Assembly (NCBI GenBank): GCA_900546775.1
Contig: UREM01000002.1
Span: 24,978-88,977, forward strand
DNA length: 64,000 nucleotides
Source: an uncultured Collinsella sp.
GTDB lineage: Bacteria; Actinomycetota; Coriobacteriia; Coriobacteriales; Coriobacteriaceae
Reading direction: 5' to 3'
This document shows, piece by piece, positions 25,322 to 35,186 of the stretch. The first letter of the stretch is position 1. Every line of letters begins with the position of its first letter. Position numbers and translations under genes: made by a program. The notes under the pieces are model-generated. The model was given only the letters and a program-made list of their open reading frames with translations. It did no database searches and was not told the DNA's origin.

Positions 25322-26824
25322 ATGAAAGATGAGACGACAGGCCAAGAGGACGCGGCCCAAGATGCAGAAGCGTGTGCCGAGGCCCTGGAGAGCCTAGACC
25401 AGATCGCGCTGGCCGAGATTGCATTTGACGATTCGAGCATTGATGTGCAGGATGAGCCGGAAATCGAGGCGCAGCCCGATGATCAGGATGCAAAAGACGA
25501 TGGCGCCGCGCCCACCGAAGACGAGGCGGGGCACGAGGAATCCGAATGTGAGGCCGACGACCAGACCGAATCCGATACGAGCGAGGAAACCATCTTGCTC
25601 GACAGCTTACCGACCGAGGATTCGCTGACCCGCGAGCTCCCCGGCCTAGGTTCTGCTCCTGTCGTGGACGAGACCATCGCCATGGGCGATATTCCCCTAC
25701 CGTCCGTTCCTTCGGCACGCGAAGCCGAGGTTCGTCATCGCAAGATGTCGCCCAAGCGCCGCAACCTGATGGTTGCCGGCGTTGTGGCCGTCGCGCTCGT
25801 CGCCGGCGGCGCAGGCTACGCAGCCTGGAACGGATACCGGCAAGAGCAGGCTGCCATCACCGCCGCCAATGCCCACACGATGATGTCGGTGCAGATTGGC
25901 ATACATGCCGCGGGACTCGACTGTTCCGCCGGCTCCAAGATTCCCGTACAAGTGAGTGGCCAGGATTCTGACGGATCCTCCGTGAGCGAAACACTCTATG
26001 TTGACGAGCACGGCCGTGGCATCAAACTGCTACCCGGTGACTACACGCTCTCCATCGCCGCCTCCCCCATCACGTCCGACGGTACCGTCTATACCGTGCC
26101 GACCACCAAGGCGCAGGTCACGATCAAGAGCGATGGGCAGGATTTGAGTGCCCAGGCCACCTTTAAGCTCAAGGTGCCTTCGGCCGACACGGTGACTGAC
26201 GACCAGATCGATGCCGCCGCCAAGTATGCCGAAGAAGGCGGCGCGAGCTCTGCCGCCGCGGCAAAGATACTCCAGCAGGCGGCAATTACGCGCCGCGATG
26301 CCGCCGCCAACGCCGTAAGCGCAAGCGAGGCACAGTCCGCCCGTGATGCCGACGCCCGTCACAAGGCAACCGACCTCTACCAGCTCGATATCCCCGTCGA
26401 ATGGTACGGCAAGGTCGAGACTTGGCAAAATGGCAGCACGCTGTGCATCTATCTTGCCGGCGACACGAACACGCCGATTGTGACGCTCGTCGCGGTGCGC
26501 GAGGGCGAGAGCTTTACGCCCGATGAGGGCGATACGGTTTTGGGTGCGGCCAACCTAGGCAACGGTTATACCGTCTACGCCAGCGGCCCCGTCTATCCGT
26601 ACGTGGTGCCCCAGACCATCAACGGACGGACGCAGAATCCCGTGTCAACCTACCCCATGGACACGGCCATTGAGCTTGTCGAGCTTACGACCGGCAACCG
26701 CTACACCTATAGCCAGATCAAGAACGTACTGGTCGGCAAAGAGGGCAAAGCCGACGCCGCGACCAAACTCGAGACCGACTACCTCGCCCAGATTCTGATG
26801 CCGAGCATCAAAGCCCAGGACTAG
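25322..26824 (+). CDS. Membrane-anchored protein with acidic cytoplasmic N-terminus, unknown function
   Basis: 500 residues. About 1-140 are highly acidic and disordered (Asp/Glu/Gln) and hold two ETI sequences, SEETILLDS and VDETIAMGD, similar to phospho-sites read by FHA domains. A basic patch (RHRKMSPKRRN) precedes one transmembrane helix (about 148-168). The extracellular part has a beta-rich domain, an Ala-rich helix (about 300-345), and a C-terminal domain with YQLDIPVEWYGKVETWQNGSTLCIYLAGD. The ATG at 25322 follows TTGGGGGA; the longer frame to 25106 would cross the terminator and is rejected. It may be a kinase substrate (inference). Confidence 0.7.
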   Translation: MKDETTGQEDAAQDAEACAEALESLDQIALAEIAFDDSSIDVQDEPEIEAQPDDQDAKDDGAAPTEDEAGHEESECEADDQTESDTSEETILLDSLPTEDSLTRELPGLGSAPVVDETIAMGDIPLPSVPSAREAEVRHRKMSPKRRNLMVAGVVAVALVAGGAGYAAWNGYRQEQAAITAANAHTMMSVQIGIHAAGLDCSAGSKIPVQVSGQDSDGSSVSETLYVDEHGRGIKLLPGDYTLSIAASPITSDGTVYTVPTTKAQVTIKSDGQDLSAQATFKLKVPSADTVTDDQIDAAAKYAEEGGASSAAAAKILQQAAITRRDAAANAVSASEAQSARDADARHKATDLYQLDIPVEWYGKVETWQNGSTLCIYLAGDTNTPIVTLVAVREGESFTPDEGDTVLGAANLGNGYTVYASGPVYPYVVPQTINGRTQNPVSTYPMDTAIELVELTTGNRYTYSQIKNVLVGKEGKADAATKLETDYLAQILMPSIKAQD

Positions 26825-26868
26825 CGGACCATGACACCTGAGTCCTGGCCTCGCAAATCCATAGACGA

Positions 26869-28221
26869 TTAGGAAAGGAGCCACTTCCATGCGGGCGCAG
26901 CATGTACCACGCCGTGTTTGCATGGAATATCGGCCTGCTCATCCATGGTAACGATTGTCGACTCACCAAGATCGAATTGGGCCATCGAGGCATCAAGCGC
27001 GGCAATTTCGCGCTCGCGCGTTTTCTCGCTTGTCATATCCACACTTACCTGAATCAGGCCGTAAGCCTGCATGAGCAGTGCATCCCCAGCCACAAAGTCC
27101 ACCTCATGGCTCTTGCTCTTCTCTTTGATCAGCAGGCGGCAGACCGAACCGGACCGCACGGCTGGAGCCCTTCTTCTGAGCGCATTGAACACCGCAGTCT
27201 CGAGCCTCTGGCCCTGATCAAATGCCGATGCGGGAGAGAATGCTCCGAACATCGCAGGATCGACAGCGTAGACTTTAGATGCGGACCGCGCATTATTTGC
27301 AAGTGAGCGCGTGAACTCCGGCACCGAAAACAACAGGTAGGCGTCCTCGTAATACTCAAGTAAGTCGCCGAGCGAATTACGACTGACGGGTATCTGCCTA
27401 CTTTTGAACTCGTTGTACACCTTGTTCACTGACAGCTCTCGTGCCGAAGATGCCATACACCGCGTCAGGAACAGTGAAGCCAAACGAGGGTTCTTGATGT
27501 CGTAGCGCTCAACGACGTCCATGGCGACCGTTCGCGACGCATATTCCTGTAGCAGCTGAATCGCGTCCGCGGGCGTCTGCTCTAGCGTCGCGATGAATCC
27601 CCCTCGCTCAAGATATCCGATCAGATGATGTCGAAGCAGTGCTGCATCGCTCGATGAAAAGGGTGCATCCGGCTCAGGAACGCTCCCCGTCTTATATCGG
27701 ACGTATTCCGAAAAACTCAACGGAAACAGCTCTCGCACAAGAGAGCGGCCCCTGAACTCGCTCTTAAGTTCCGAGGACAGCATCTTAGAAGAAGATCCCG
27801 TCACGTAGACGGTCGCTTTCTCCGTATCGACCACACGCCGCAGAAACGCACCCCATTCGGGAATTTCCTGGATTTCATCGAAGAAAATGTAGGCACCCTC
27901 GGTTCGAGCAGCAGGATATAGCGCATAGAATGTATCGAGCACGTCCGCTAGCAGCGACGGCTCATACGGACGCAAGCGCTCATCCTCAAAATTGAAATAA
28001 AGCATCCGGTCAAGCTCGATACCTTGACCCTGAAGCCGCTGCATCTCCTGATACAGGCGATACGTCTTTCCACAACGACGGGCTCCCACAATCAGATTTA
28101 CGATGTTGTCGCGCTTGGGTTCCTGCGGGTTTCCCAGATCAAGGTCGCGCTCAAAGACCTGTGGAACTCCTTGTTGCTCAAAGTCCTTTATTTTCTGGGC
28201 CACCAAGTCGTTGAATGCCAT
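26869..28221 (-). CDS. AAA ATPase with DUF4143 domain
   Basis: 450 residues. The N-terminal P-loop is atypical but clear, NLIVGARRCGKTYRLY (Walker A about 46-53), with Walker B YIFFDEIQEIPEW (about 110) and sensor VYVTGSSSKM. The C-terminal half (about 215-420) has the DUF4143 plan, ending in a nuclease-like patch SHEVDFVAGD. Such ATPases are common accessory genes with unclear roles, sometimes toxin-like or in mobile regions. GC content is visibly lower than the neighbours, suggesting transfer. Immediately upstream lie several AT-rich palindromes that may be its operator. Confidence 0.85.
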   Translation of the reverse strand: MAFNDLVAQKIKDFEQQGVPQVFERDLDLGNPQEPKRDNIVNLIVGARRCGKTYRLYQEMQRLQGQGIELDRMLYFNFEDERLRPYEPSLLADVLDTFYALYPAARTEGAYIFFDEIQEIPEWGAFLRRVVDTEKATVYVTGSSSKMLSSELKSEFRGRSLVRELFPLSFSEYVRYKTGSVPEPDAPFSSSDAALLRHHLIGYLERGGFIATLEQTPADAIQLLQEYASRTVAMDVVERYDIKNPRLASLFLTRCMASSARELSVNKVYNEFKSRQIPVSRNSLGDLLEYYEDAYLLFSVPEFTRSLANNARSASKVYAVDPAMFGAFSPASAFDQGQRLETAVFNALRRRAPAVRSGSVCRLLIKEKSKSHEVDFVAGDALLMQAYGLIQVSVDMTSEKTREREIAALDASMAQFDLGESTIVTMDEQADIPCKHGVVHAAPAWKWLLS

Positions 28222-28242
28222 GATTCTCCAATCTTGCTTATA

Positions 28243-28320
28243 TGCTAATCAAGATTATATCGATTCTTGATTAGCAGGAGAGCAAGATTACGTGTAACTT
28301 GATTAGTAGCTAAGCAAGTT
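28243..28320 (-). promoter_or_regulatory. Nested palindromes upstream of the DUF4143 ATPase
   Basis: TGCTAATCAAGA (28243-28254) pairs perfectly with TCTTGATTAGCA (28265-28276). A second interrupted palindrome, AACTTG...CAAGTT, spans 28296-28320, and CAAGATT half-sites occur between. The first palindrome is 22 bases before the ATPase start, placing it over the likely promoter. Confidence 0.6.
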
Positions 28321-28423
28321 TTTCTGTTGCCGAACATCAAAGGCCAGGGCTAGCGGCTCCTATTAGATGCTGGCTCACATAGCAGCCCAAGTAGCTAAAA
28401 GAGCCCCGTCCCAAATGAGCTAC

Positions 28424-28618
28424 TTAGCGCCAGGGGTCGGCTTCGAAGAGGGGCTCGCGCTCGGGGCGGCGATCGCTGTAGGGATCGTAGCCGTCGTCAT
28501 CCTCGTTCTCGGCGCGGATATAGGGGTCGCGCGGCTTGGGTGCCGGCTTAGGCGCAGGCTTGGGTGCGGCGGGTGCTGCATCGGTCGCCGGTGCATTCGT
28601 CTCGTTCTCGTTTTTCAT
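28424..28618 (-). CDS. Small Pro/Ala-rich acidic protein
   Basis: 64 residues. The first half is Ala/Pro/Lys low complexity (APKPAPKPAPKP) and the second half is charged (RAENEDDDGYDPYSDRRPERE) ending EADPWR. There is no membrane or signal segment. It is accepted as a gene because AAGGAG lies eight bases before the ATG and the frame ends cleanly before the next region. Such a protein would be disordered. No family is recognised. Confidence 0.5.
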   Translation of the reverse strand: MKNENETNAPATDAAPAAPKPAPKPAPKPRDPYIRAENEDDDGYDPYSDRRPEREPLFEADPWR

Positions 28619-28670
28619 CTGCGCATCTCCTTACCATGTACTCACGATCAGTACCATCGATTGTCGCACG

Positions 28671-28706
28671 AAAAAGGGCGGCGGACCCAATTGGATCCGC
28701 CGCCCT
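28671..28706 (-). terminator. Terminator of clpB
   Basis: On the minus strand an 11-bp stem (AGGGCGGCGGA with TCCGCCGCCCT) is followed by a T run at 28671-28675. It lies about 45 bases after the clpB stop and just before the small gene at 28618. Confidence 0.9.
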
Positions 28707-28752
28707 TGGTGTTTAGAGACGACTGGTAGATTTTAAGGCATATCCCAAAAAT

Positions 28753-31380
28753 CTACTCGGCGTCGGGGATCTCGTAGGTGGCCGCCGGCGTGTTGTCGCA
28801 CACGACGGTAAAAGCACCGTCCTTGTCGACATCGACCGTCACCTGATCTCCCTCGCGCACCGTGCCGTCGATGATGGCGGCGGCGATGGCGTCCACGACC
28901 TCGCGCTGGACTAGGCGCTTGAGCGGACGGGCACCGAACACGGGGTCCAGGCCACCCACGGCGAGCATCTGCTTGGCCGCCGGGGTGATGGCAAGCGTCA
29001 TGCGCTCCTTGGCAAGACGTGCGCGGACGTCGGCAAGCTGGATATCGACGATCTTTTCGATTTGCGCCATGCCGAGCGGATGGAACACCACGATATCGTC
29101 GATGCGGTTGAGGAACTCGGGGCGGAAGGTCTGAGCCATGGCCGCATCGACCTGGTGGCGCATCTCTTCCTCGTCCTTGCCCGAAAGATCGGCGATGGCC
29201 TTAGAGCCCACGTTGCTCGTCATGATGATAATCGTGTTCTTGAAGGACACTTGGCGACCCTGGCCATCGGTTAGACGGCCATCGTCGAGCACCTGCAGCA
29301 GCACGTTAAAGACATCCGGGTGAGCTTTCTCCATCTCGTCGAGCAAGATCACGGAGTACGGACGACGGCGCACGGCCTCGGTGAGCTGGCCGCCCTCGTC
29401 GTAGCCCACGTATCCCGGAGGCGCCCCGATCAGACGCTGGACGCTGAACTTCTCCATGTACTCGGACATGTCGATACGCACGAGCGCGCGCTCGTCATCG
29501 AACAGGCACTCGGCCAGCGCCTTGGCGAGCTCGGTCTTGCCCACGCCGGTGGGGCCCAGGAAGAAGAAGCTGCCGATGGGCTTGTCCGGATCGGAGAGTC
29601 CCGCACGGCTGCGGCGCACGGCCGCGGCCACAGCGGACACGGCCTCGTCCTGACCGATGACGCGCTTATGCAGCTCGCCCTCCAGGCCCTTCAACTTGTC
29701 GAGCTCGCCCTGCATCATCTTGGACACGGGCACGCCGGTCCAGGCACTCACGACCTCGGCGATCTCATCGGAGGTCACCTGCTCGTTGAGACCCTCGCCG
29801 TCCTGCCGCTTTTGCGCCTCGAGCGCGGCCTCGGCATCCTGAATCTGCTGCTGCAGGCCCGGGATCACGGAATAGCGTAGCTCGGACGCACGGCCCAAGT
29901 CTCCGTTGCGCGTCGCGCGTTCCTCTTCGCTCTTGGCCTCGTCGAGTTGCCCCTTGAGCTCCTGCACGTGGTCGATGGCGTTCTTCTGGTTGAGCCAGCC
30001 GGCCTTTTGCACGTTGAGCTTTTCTTGGACCTCGGCAATCTCTTGACGCAGGGCCTCCAGACGCTCCTTGGAGGCGTCGTCGGTCTCCTTCATGAGCGCC
30101 TGCTCCTCAATCTGCAGCTGGGTGAGCTGACGCGTGGTGGCGTCGATCTCGACTGGCATGCTGTCGAGCTCCATGCGCAGGCGGCTTGCGGCCTCGTCGA
30201 CCAGGTCGATGGCCTTGTCGGGCAAGAAGCGGTCGGCGATGTAGCGATCGGAGAGATCCGCGGCGGCCACGAGCGCGCTATCGGTGATGTGCACGCCGTG
30301 GAAGATCTCGTACTTCTCCTTGAGGGCACGCAGGATCGAGATGGTGTCCTCGACGGTAGGCTCAGAGACCATCACGGTCTGGAAACGACGGGCGAGTGCC
30401 GCGTCCTTCTCGATGTACTTGCGATACTCGTCGAGCGTGGTCGCGCCGATCGCGTGCAGGTCGCCACGGGCAAGCGCCGGCTTGAGGATATTGCCGGCAT
30501 CCATGGAGCCCTCGGTGGCACCCGCGCCCACGATGGTGTGGAGCTCATCGATGAACAGGATGACCTTACCCTCGGATTTTTGTACTTCCTTGAGCACGGC
30601 CTTCAAGCGGTCCTCGAACTCGCCGCGGTACTTGGCGCCGGCGACCAGCGCGCTCATGTCGAGCTCGATAAGGTCACGGTCGCGAAGCGTCGACGGCACG
30701 TCGCCGGCAACGATACGCTGGGCGATGCCCTCGACGATGGCCGTCTTGCCCACGCCCGGCTCGCCGATGAGCACGGGGTTGTTCTTGGTGCGACGGGACA
30801 GAACCTGGATGGTGCGGCGAATCTCATCGGTACGGCCGATGACCGGGTCGAGCTTGCCGGCGCGGGCGAGGTCGCAGATGTTGCGTCCGTACTGCTCCAG
30901 CGCCTCAAACTGGGTCTTGTCCTCGGCAGACGTCACGCGGTCATCGCCACGCAGCTCCTCGTAGACCTGCTCGATGCGCTCCTTGGTGACGCCGGCGTCG
31001 CGCAGTACGCGGCCCGCCTCGCCCTTGTCCTCGGCAAGCGCCATCAGCAAATGCTCGGTCACCACAAAGCTGTCGCCCATCTTGGTGGCCTTCTTCTCGG
31101 CCTTCTCGATGACGCGGACGAGCTCGTTGGACAGGCCCATCTGCTGACCCTCGCCCGAAACCTTAGGCGCGTGGTCGATGACATCCTGCGTGGAGCGTGC
31201 GAGCTGAGCCGGGTCGGCACCGATGCGCTCGATGATCACGGAGATATTGCGCTCGCCGGCACCGAGCAGGGCAGACAGCAGGTGGATCGGCTCCACCGCG
31301 CCGGCCTGTGCATCGGCAGCCGTGCTCATGGCGGTCTGCAGCGCCTCGCGCGACGTCATTGCTAGCTTATCGATTCTCAT
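28753..31380 (-). CDS. clpB: ATP-dependent disaggregase ClpB
   Basis: Rescues aggregated proteins with DnaK. 875 residues in the standard order: Clp N-domain (about 1-145), first AAA domain with GEPGVGKT, the coiled-coil middle domain (about 400-530, rich in Glu/Lys/Gln), second AAA domain with GPTGVGKT and the pore loop GYVGYDEGG, and the D2-small domain. The start [17 protein letters not shown] is slightly longer than in most homologues but normal for Coriobacteriia-type ClpB. It is a single gene with its own terminator, and 90 bases upstream is the element shared with dnaK, so it is probably HspR-controlled. Confidence 0.97.
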   Translation of the reverse strand: MRIDKLAMTSREALQTAMSTAADAQAGAVEPIHLLSALLGAGERNISVIIERIGADPAQLARSTQDVIDHAPKVSGEGQQMGLSNELVRVIEKAEKKATKMGDSFVVTEHLLMALAEDKGEAGRVLRDAGVTKERIEQVYEELRGDDRVTSAEDKTQFEALEQYGRNICDLARAGKLDPVIGRTDEIRRTIQVLSRRTKNNPVLIGEPGVGKTAIVEGIAQRIVAGDVPSTLRDRDLIELDMSALVAGAKYRGEFEDRLKAVLKEVQKSEGKVILFIDELHTIVGAGATEGSMDAGNILKPALARGDLHAIGATTLDEYRKYIEKDAALARRFQTVMVSEPTVEDTISILRALKEKYEIFHGVHITDSALVAAADLSDRYIADRFLPDKAIDLVDEAASRLRMELDSMPVEIDATTRQLTQLQIEEQALMKETDDASKERLEALRQEIAEVQEKLNVQKAGWLNQKNAIDHVQELKGQLDEAKSEEERATRNGDLGRASELRYSVIPGLQQQIQDAEAALEAQKRQDGEGLNEQVTSDEIAEVVSAWTGVPVSKMMQGELDKLKGLEGELHKRVIGQDEAVSAVAAAVRRSRAGLSDPDKPIGSFFFLGPTGVGKTELAKALAECLFDDERALVRIDMSEYMEKFSVQRLIGAPPGYVGYDEGGQLTEAVRRRPYSVILLDEMEKAHPDVFNVLLQVLDDGRLTDGQGRQVSFKNTIIIMTSNVGSKAIADLSGKDEEEMRHQVDAAMAQTFRPEFLNRIDDIVVFHPLGMAQIEKIVDIQLADVRARLAKERMTLAITPAAKQMLAVGGLDPVFGARPLKRLVQREVVDAIAAAIIDGTVREGDQVTVDVDKDGAFTVVCDNTPAATYEIPDAE

Positions 31381-31469
31381 GGAATCACCTCTCTTGGGGC
31401 GGCCGCCCTACGGGGCGGCTTCACGTTGTTCGAGAAGTATTGTTGCCAGCTTTGCGCGATCTTATACAC

Positions 31470-31496
31470 AAATCTAAGTCTCTATATATAAGATTT
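31470..31496 (-). promoter_or_regulatory. Heat-shock element upstream of clpB (probable HspR site)
   Basis: AAATCTAAGTC-N5-ATATAAGATTT, 22 of 27 positions identical to the copy upstream of dnaK (39596-39622), with all differences in the central five bases. Outer halves AAATCT/AGATTT form an inverted repeat. It is 90 bases before the clpB start. Confidence 0.75.
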
Positions 31497-31520
31497 TCTG
31501 AGTGCTCTCATGACATGCAA

Positions 31521-31596
31521 ACCACCACAAAGGCGCCTGTCCCCTTTGTGGTGGTCCAGAGAAGAATCAGCCCCGATTAAAAGAGGCGGCATCAAG
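31521..31596. repeat. Hairpin plus left copy of a flanking direct repeat
   Basis: ACCACCACAAAGG (31521-31533) pairs with CCTTTGTGGTGGT (31543-31555) around CGCCTGTCC, another GTCCCC-family hairpin. The stretch 31543-31596 recurs at 32407-32459, including a small GC stem with an A-rich loop. Confidence 0.7.
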
Positions 31597-31740
31597 CCCA
31601 GTCTACGTTTGGCGATCCCAAATCGAAGCCCAATAGGGCCTTTTAGCCCCCCATTTCGAACGATCGCTTTCTTTTGAATATTGTCGCAAGCTGATATCAT
31701 TTATTTTAATGATTGCATATTGTAAGCGAGGTGCCCCACC

Positions 31741-32388
31741 GTGAAACGCTCCACCTATATCGGCCTACTCGTCTTAGCGTTTGCGATTACCGTAGTCGGC
31801 GTGGGCATTATCTATCTCGCATTTCTCCCCGCCTCTGCAACGCAGGCGGTGATTGAGACCGTAAGCTATCCCATCGAAATCCTCACCGATATCGTCAAAC
31901 CCGATTCGATCACCGTCGATTTTGACGGTACGCCCGCAGCGCTTGGGGTCAGCAACTATCCCCGTATCGAACTTGGGGCCACGCGCTATACCAAAGATGA
32001 GCAGCTTATCGGTAAGGCAGCCAAGTTGCTCAAAGGCAAGACGTTTAAGCGGTGGTACGGCGCCGTAATATATCGAGTCAAGAATAGCCAAATGAATGGC
32101 GGGTATCATTCGACCCTTGAACTCGATGCAGCAAACGGGAGCAGACTGTGCAACGTCTCATACGACCCCGGCTATGTGGACAATGAAGGGCCGGGGGTCT
32201 ATATCTCGGATGGCGACGTAATCTACGTCATGGAGGGCGACCAGACGGCAGTCGTCAGTTTTATGGATCAGTGTACCGAGGATGCCTACGAACAAACCTG
32301 CGAGCCCGATCCACAGACAGCGCGCGACAGCGGCTCAGCACGCACTTGGCTATTTGACGATGAGATAACCTGGACCCCATCGAAATAA
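31741..32388 (+). CDS. Membrane-anchored or secreted protein of unknown function
   Basis: 215 residues with a GTG start. An N-terminal hydrophobic helix (about 6-30, YIGLLVLAFAITVVGVGIIYLAFL) is a signal anchor; no clear cleavage site or lipobox follows. The outer domain of about 180 residues contains a single cysteine pair region (DQCTEDAYEQTCEPD) and is rich in Tyr, Asp and Gly. No family is recognised. The gene is bounded by direct repeats on both sides, so it may have moved as a unit. A GAGGTG stretch about eight bases before the start serves as ribosome site. Confidence 0.6.
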   Translation: MKRSTYIGLLVLAFAITVVGVGIIYLAFLPASATQAVIETVSYPIEILTDIVKPDSITVDFDGTPAALGVSNYPRIELGATRYTKDEQLIGKAAKLLKGKTFKRWYGAVIYRVKNSQMNGGYHSTLELDAANGSRLCNVSYDPGYVDNEGPGVYISDGDVIYVMEGDQTAVVSFMDQCTEDAYEQTCEPDPQTARDSGSARTWLFDDEITWTPSK

Positions 32389-32406
32389 GAACCCGCCGGA
32401 CAGGCA

Positions 32407-32459
32407 CCTTTGTGGTGGTCCAAAAAGAAGCCGCCCCAATAAAAAGGGGCGGCATCAAG
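32407..32459. repeat. Right copy of the direct repeat flanking the gene at 31741
   Basis: About 80% identical to 31543-31596, beginning CCTTTGTGGTGGTCC and containing the stem GCCGCCCC/GGGGCGGC with an A-rich loop. Only half of the GTCCCC hairpin is present here. Confidence 0.65.
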
Positions 32460-32511
32460 TAAGTCTATTTATTAGCGTCCCTCAAGACCCAACGAGAACG
32501 CAGAAATGTAG

Positions 32512-32583
32512 CCCGGGGCTTACCCTTTCCCGAACGCGACCCTCGCGAAGCGCGTGAGCGGGCGGGAAAGGGTAAGCCCCGGG
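32512..32583 (-). terminator. Long perfect palindrome after the hydratase gene
   Basis: 21-bp perfect arms (32512-32532 and 32563-32583), each containing GGGGCTTACCCTTTCCC or its complement, with a 30-base loop that itself is GC-rich. It starts 17 bases past the hydratase stop. There is no T run, so this may be a repeat element serving as a transcript end or stabiliser. Confidence 0.6.
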
Positions 32584-32599
32584 CGGACAATTAAGTGCG

Positions 32600-34900
32600 T
32601 TACTCGGCAGCGGCCTTAAACTTGTTGTAGTTGATGAGGCAGCCGGCCTTGACGATGGCGCGCTCCTCGGCCGTCATATCGGCAATGTAGAGCTCAGTCT
32701 GCTCGACCACACCGTCGGCGCGCACCACATAGGCGGCGATGTTCTTCAGGTCGCCATCGAGCGTGGCGCGGATACCCGGCACAAAGACGTAGTCGCCCAC
32801 CTCAAAGTTGGGTTCGGCCTCCATCTGGAAGGGCGCCATACCCCAGTTCATGACGTTGGAGCGATAGCGCTTGGTGGCGTACTCGTGAACGATGTTGGCC
32901 AGGCCGCCGATCACGCGCTGGCAGCTCGCGGCCTGCTCGCGAGCAGAACCGTCACCGGGCTTCTTGGCATAGAGCATGGAGCCGTACTCGGTCGCCTTGG
33001 CATCTGCCGCGACGCCCGCACCGGCCAGCGCCTCAAACACGCCGGCAAGCTCGGCATCGAGCGCCGCCAGGTCGCCCGCGGCCTCGCCGGCCACGCGGCG
33101 TTTCTCCACCGCGTCGACCTCCTTGGAGCGGCCCACGTAGGCCGGGTCGCGGCGGCTCAGCGTAAACTCGGCCAGGCCCAGCGGGTTGGAGCGGAAGGAA
33201 CTCGTCTCGCCCGAGGGAATGAGCTCGTCGGTCGTAGTGACCGGGTCCATAATCTTGGAGCACACCTTGAGCAGGATGTCGTCGCCGAGGGGCTCCATCG
33301 CGGGCCACGGCTTGATGTTGGGGCCTTCAACCAGCTCGTCGGCAGGCTCCGCCTTGCCAAAGCCCCAGTACACGCGCTTTTTGTACGGCGCGTCGTCAAA
33401 GGTGTACTCGCAGGCCTCGTCCCAAGTCTCCTCGGGCAGGTCGGTCGCCGGCGTCAGGACGCCGCCGTTGGCAGCCGTCGCCGCAATGGAGCGGGCGTCC
33501 ATCAGAGCCACGGCGCTCAGCTGGCCATTACCCGGCTTGGAGCCCTCGCGGTTGGGGAAGTTGCGCGTAGTGTGGCGGATCGAAAGGCCGTTGTTGGCAG
33601 GCGTATCGCCGGCGCCAAAGCACGGGCCGCAGAACGCCGTGCGCACAATCGCGCCGGCCTCCATGAGGTCGTAGATATAGCCACGGCGTGTAAGCTCGAG
33701 CGCTACAGGCTGGCTCGTGGGATAGACCGACAGCGAGAACTCGCCGCAGCCGGTGTTGGCGCCCTTGAGCACGCGGGCAGCCTGGACCACGGAGTCGTAG
33801 TTGCCACCCGAGCAGCCGGCGATAACGCCCTGCTGCACGTGCAGTTTGCCGTCGACGATCTTGTCGAGCAGGCTAAAGTGCGTCTTGCCCTCGCCGATCT
33901 TGGCGGCCTCGAGCTCCACCTCGTGCAGGATGTCCTCGAGGTTCTCGTTGAGCTCGTCGATCTCAAAGCCGTTGGAAGGATGGAACGGCAGGGCGATCAT
34001 GGGCTTGATGCTCGACAGGTCGATCTCGACGCAACCGTCATAGTAGGCGACATCGGCGGGCTTGAGCTCGCGGTAGTCGTCGCCGCGGCCGTGCATGGTC
34101 AGGAATGTGTGCGTGTCCTCGTCGGTGGCCCAGATGGAAGACAGGCAGGTGGTCTCGGTGGTCATGACGTCGACGCCGTTGCGGTAGTCGGTCGTCATGC
34201 TCGCGATACCCGGGCCCACGAACTCCATGACCTTGTTCTTGACGTAGCCCTTGGCAAAGACGGCGCGGATGATGGCGAGCGCCACGTCGTGCGGGCCGAC
34301 GCCGGGGCGCGGTGCGCCCGTGAGGTAGATGGCAACGACGCCGGGATAGGCAACGTCGTAGGTGTCGCGCAGCAGCTGCTTGGCCAGCTCGCCGCCGCCC
34401 TCGCCCACGGCCATGGTGCCCAGAGCGCCGTAGCGGGTGTGCGAGTCGGAGCCCAGGATCATCTTTCCGCAACCGGCGAAGTTCTCGCGCATAAAGGAGT
34501 GGATGACGGCGATGTGCGGCGGAACGAAGATGCCGCCGTACTTCTTAGCCGCGGAAAGGCCAAAGACGTGGTCGTCCTCGTTGATGGTGCCGCCCACGGC
34601 GCACAGCGAGTTGTGGCAGTTGGTGAGCACGTAAGGCAGCGGAAACTGCTCCATGCCCGAGGCGCGCGCCGTCTGGATGATGCCGACAAAGGTGATGTCA
34701 TGGCTCGCCATGGCGTCGAAGCGAATCTTGAGCGCCTCGGGATCTCCGGACGTATTGTGTGCCTGAAGGATCGAATACGCGATGGTGCCGCGCTTGGCAT
34801 CCTCGGGCGTCTGCGTAATACCGCGCTCGGCAGCCTCGGCCACAGGCACAACCTCGCTGCCGCCGCGCAGGTAGATGCCGTCCTCGTACAGCTTGACCAT
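32600..34900 (-). CDS. Aconitase-family hydratase (YbhJ-like)
   Basis: A 766-residue 4Fe-4S hydro-lyase. The three cluster cysteines are seen in the usual places: one in [12 protein letters not shown] and the pair in [10 protein letters not shown]. Other aconitase features are [22 protein letters not shown] and, in the C-terminal swivel domain, [16 protein letters not shown]. The frame opens at 35002 with GTG, but the ATG at 34900 ([14 protein letters not shown]) has GGGAG five bases before it and is preferred. It is distinct from classical AcnA/AcnB; the natural substrate is unproven. No other TCA genes are near. Confidence 0.85.
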   Translation of the reverse strand: MVKLYEDGIYLRGGSEVVPVAEAAERGITQTPEDAKRGTIAYSILQAHNTSGDPEALKIRFDAMASHDITFVGIIQTARASGMEQFPLPYVLTNCHNSLCAVGGTINEDDHVFGLSAAKKYGGIFVPPHIAVIHSFMRENFAGCGKMILGSDSHTRYGALGTMAVGEGGGELAKQLLRDTYDVAYPGVVAIYLTGAPRPGVGPHDVALAIIRAVFAKGYVKNKVMEFVGPGIASMTTDYRNGVDVMTTETTCLSSIWATDEDTHTFLTMHGRGDDYRELKPADVAYYDGCVEIDLSSIKPMIALPFHPSNGFEIDELNENLEDILHEVELEAAKIGEGKTHFSLLDKIVDGKLHVQQGVIAGCSGGNYDSVVQAARVLKGANTGCGEFSLSVYPTSQPVALELTRRGYIYDLMEAGAIVRTAFCGPCFGAGDTPANNGLSIRHTTRNFPNREGSKPGNGQLSAVALMDARSIAATAANGGVLTPATDLPEETWDEACEYTFDDAPYKKRVYWGFGKAEPADELVEGPNIKPWPAMEPLGDDILLKVCSKIMDPVTTTDELIPSGETSSFRSNPLGLAEFTLSRRDPAYVGRSKEVDAVEKRRVAGEAAGDLAALDAELAGVFEALAGAGVAADAKATEYGSMLYAKKPGDGSAREQAASCQRVIGGLANIVHEYATKRYRSNVMNWGMAPFQMEAEPNFEVGDYVFVPGIRATLDGDLKNIAAYVVRADGVVEQTELYIADMTAEERAIVKAGCLINYNKFKAAAE

Positions 34901-35064
34901 ACTGTCTCCCACTCTGCCCAAAAGATTTGGGCGCATAGCATACATTCGTTCAATATCGTGCCATAGAACGGTTGCCAGCGGGTTACGAATCTGTACGTTC
35001 ACTTTATCTCAGTAAAGCAAAGAACGAGTTGGGTGCCGGGGGCAGACTTAGACGCCGAAATGAC

Positions 35065-35128
35065 GAGAGTGGATAATCTCCCACTTTGAGCCTGCAAACA
35101 GGCCAAAAACGGGAGATTATCCACTCTC
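35065..35128. repeat. GGATAATCTCCC hairpin, copy 1
   Basis: 18-bp perfect arms (35065-35082 and 35111-35128) with the core GGATAATCTCCC and a 28-base loop (ACTTTGAGCC...AGGCCAAAAAC). A second copy is at 63022-63085; one stem pair differs by a compensatory A-T to C-G change. Confidence 0.85.
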
Positions 35129-35135
35129 ATTCTGC

Positions 35136-35170
35136 GGGCACTCATTTAAGTCTGTCCCCAATGAGTGCCC
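35136..35170. repeat. GTCCCC-family hairpin
   Basis: GGGCACTCATT (35136-35146) pairs perfectly with AATGAGTGCCC (35160-35170) around a loop TAAGTCTGTCCCC. It lies downstream of hspR, which ends at 35187, and could end that operon's transcript. Confidence 0.8.
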
Positions 35171-35186
35171 GGCAGCGTCGGCGGAG

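Noticed and set aside
29947..31365. 472-codon open frame opposite clpB
   Set aside because: Antisense shadow; the ClpB frame has all expected motifs.
31470..31496. Standard HAIR element CTTGAGT-N7-ACTCAAG
   Set aside because: The shared element has a different sequence; only the idea of an HspR-bound inverted repeat is kept.
32885..34966. 693-codon open frame opposite the hydratase
   Set aside because: Antisense shadow of a GC-rich gene with clear aconitase motifs on the other strand.
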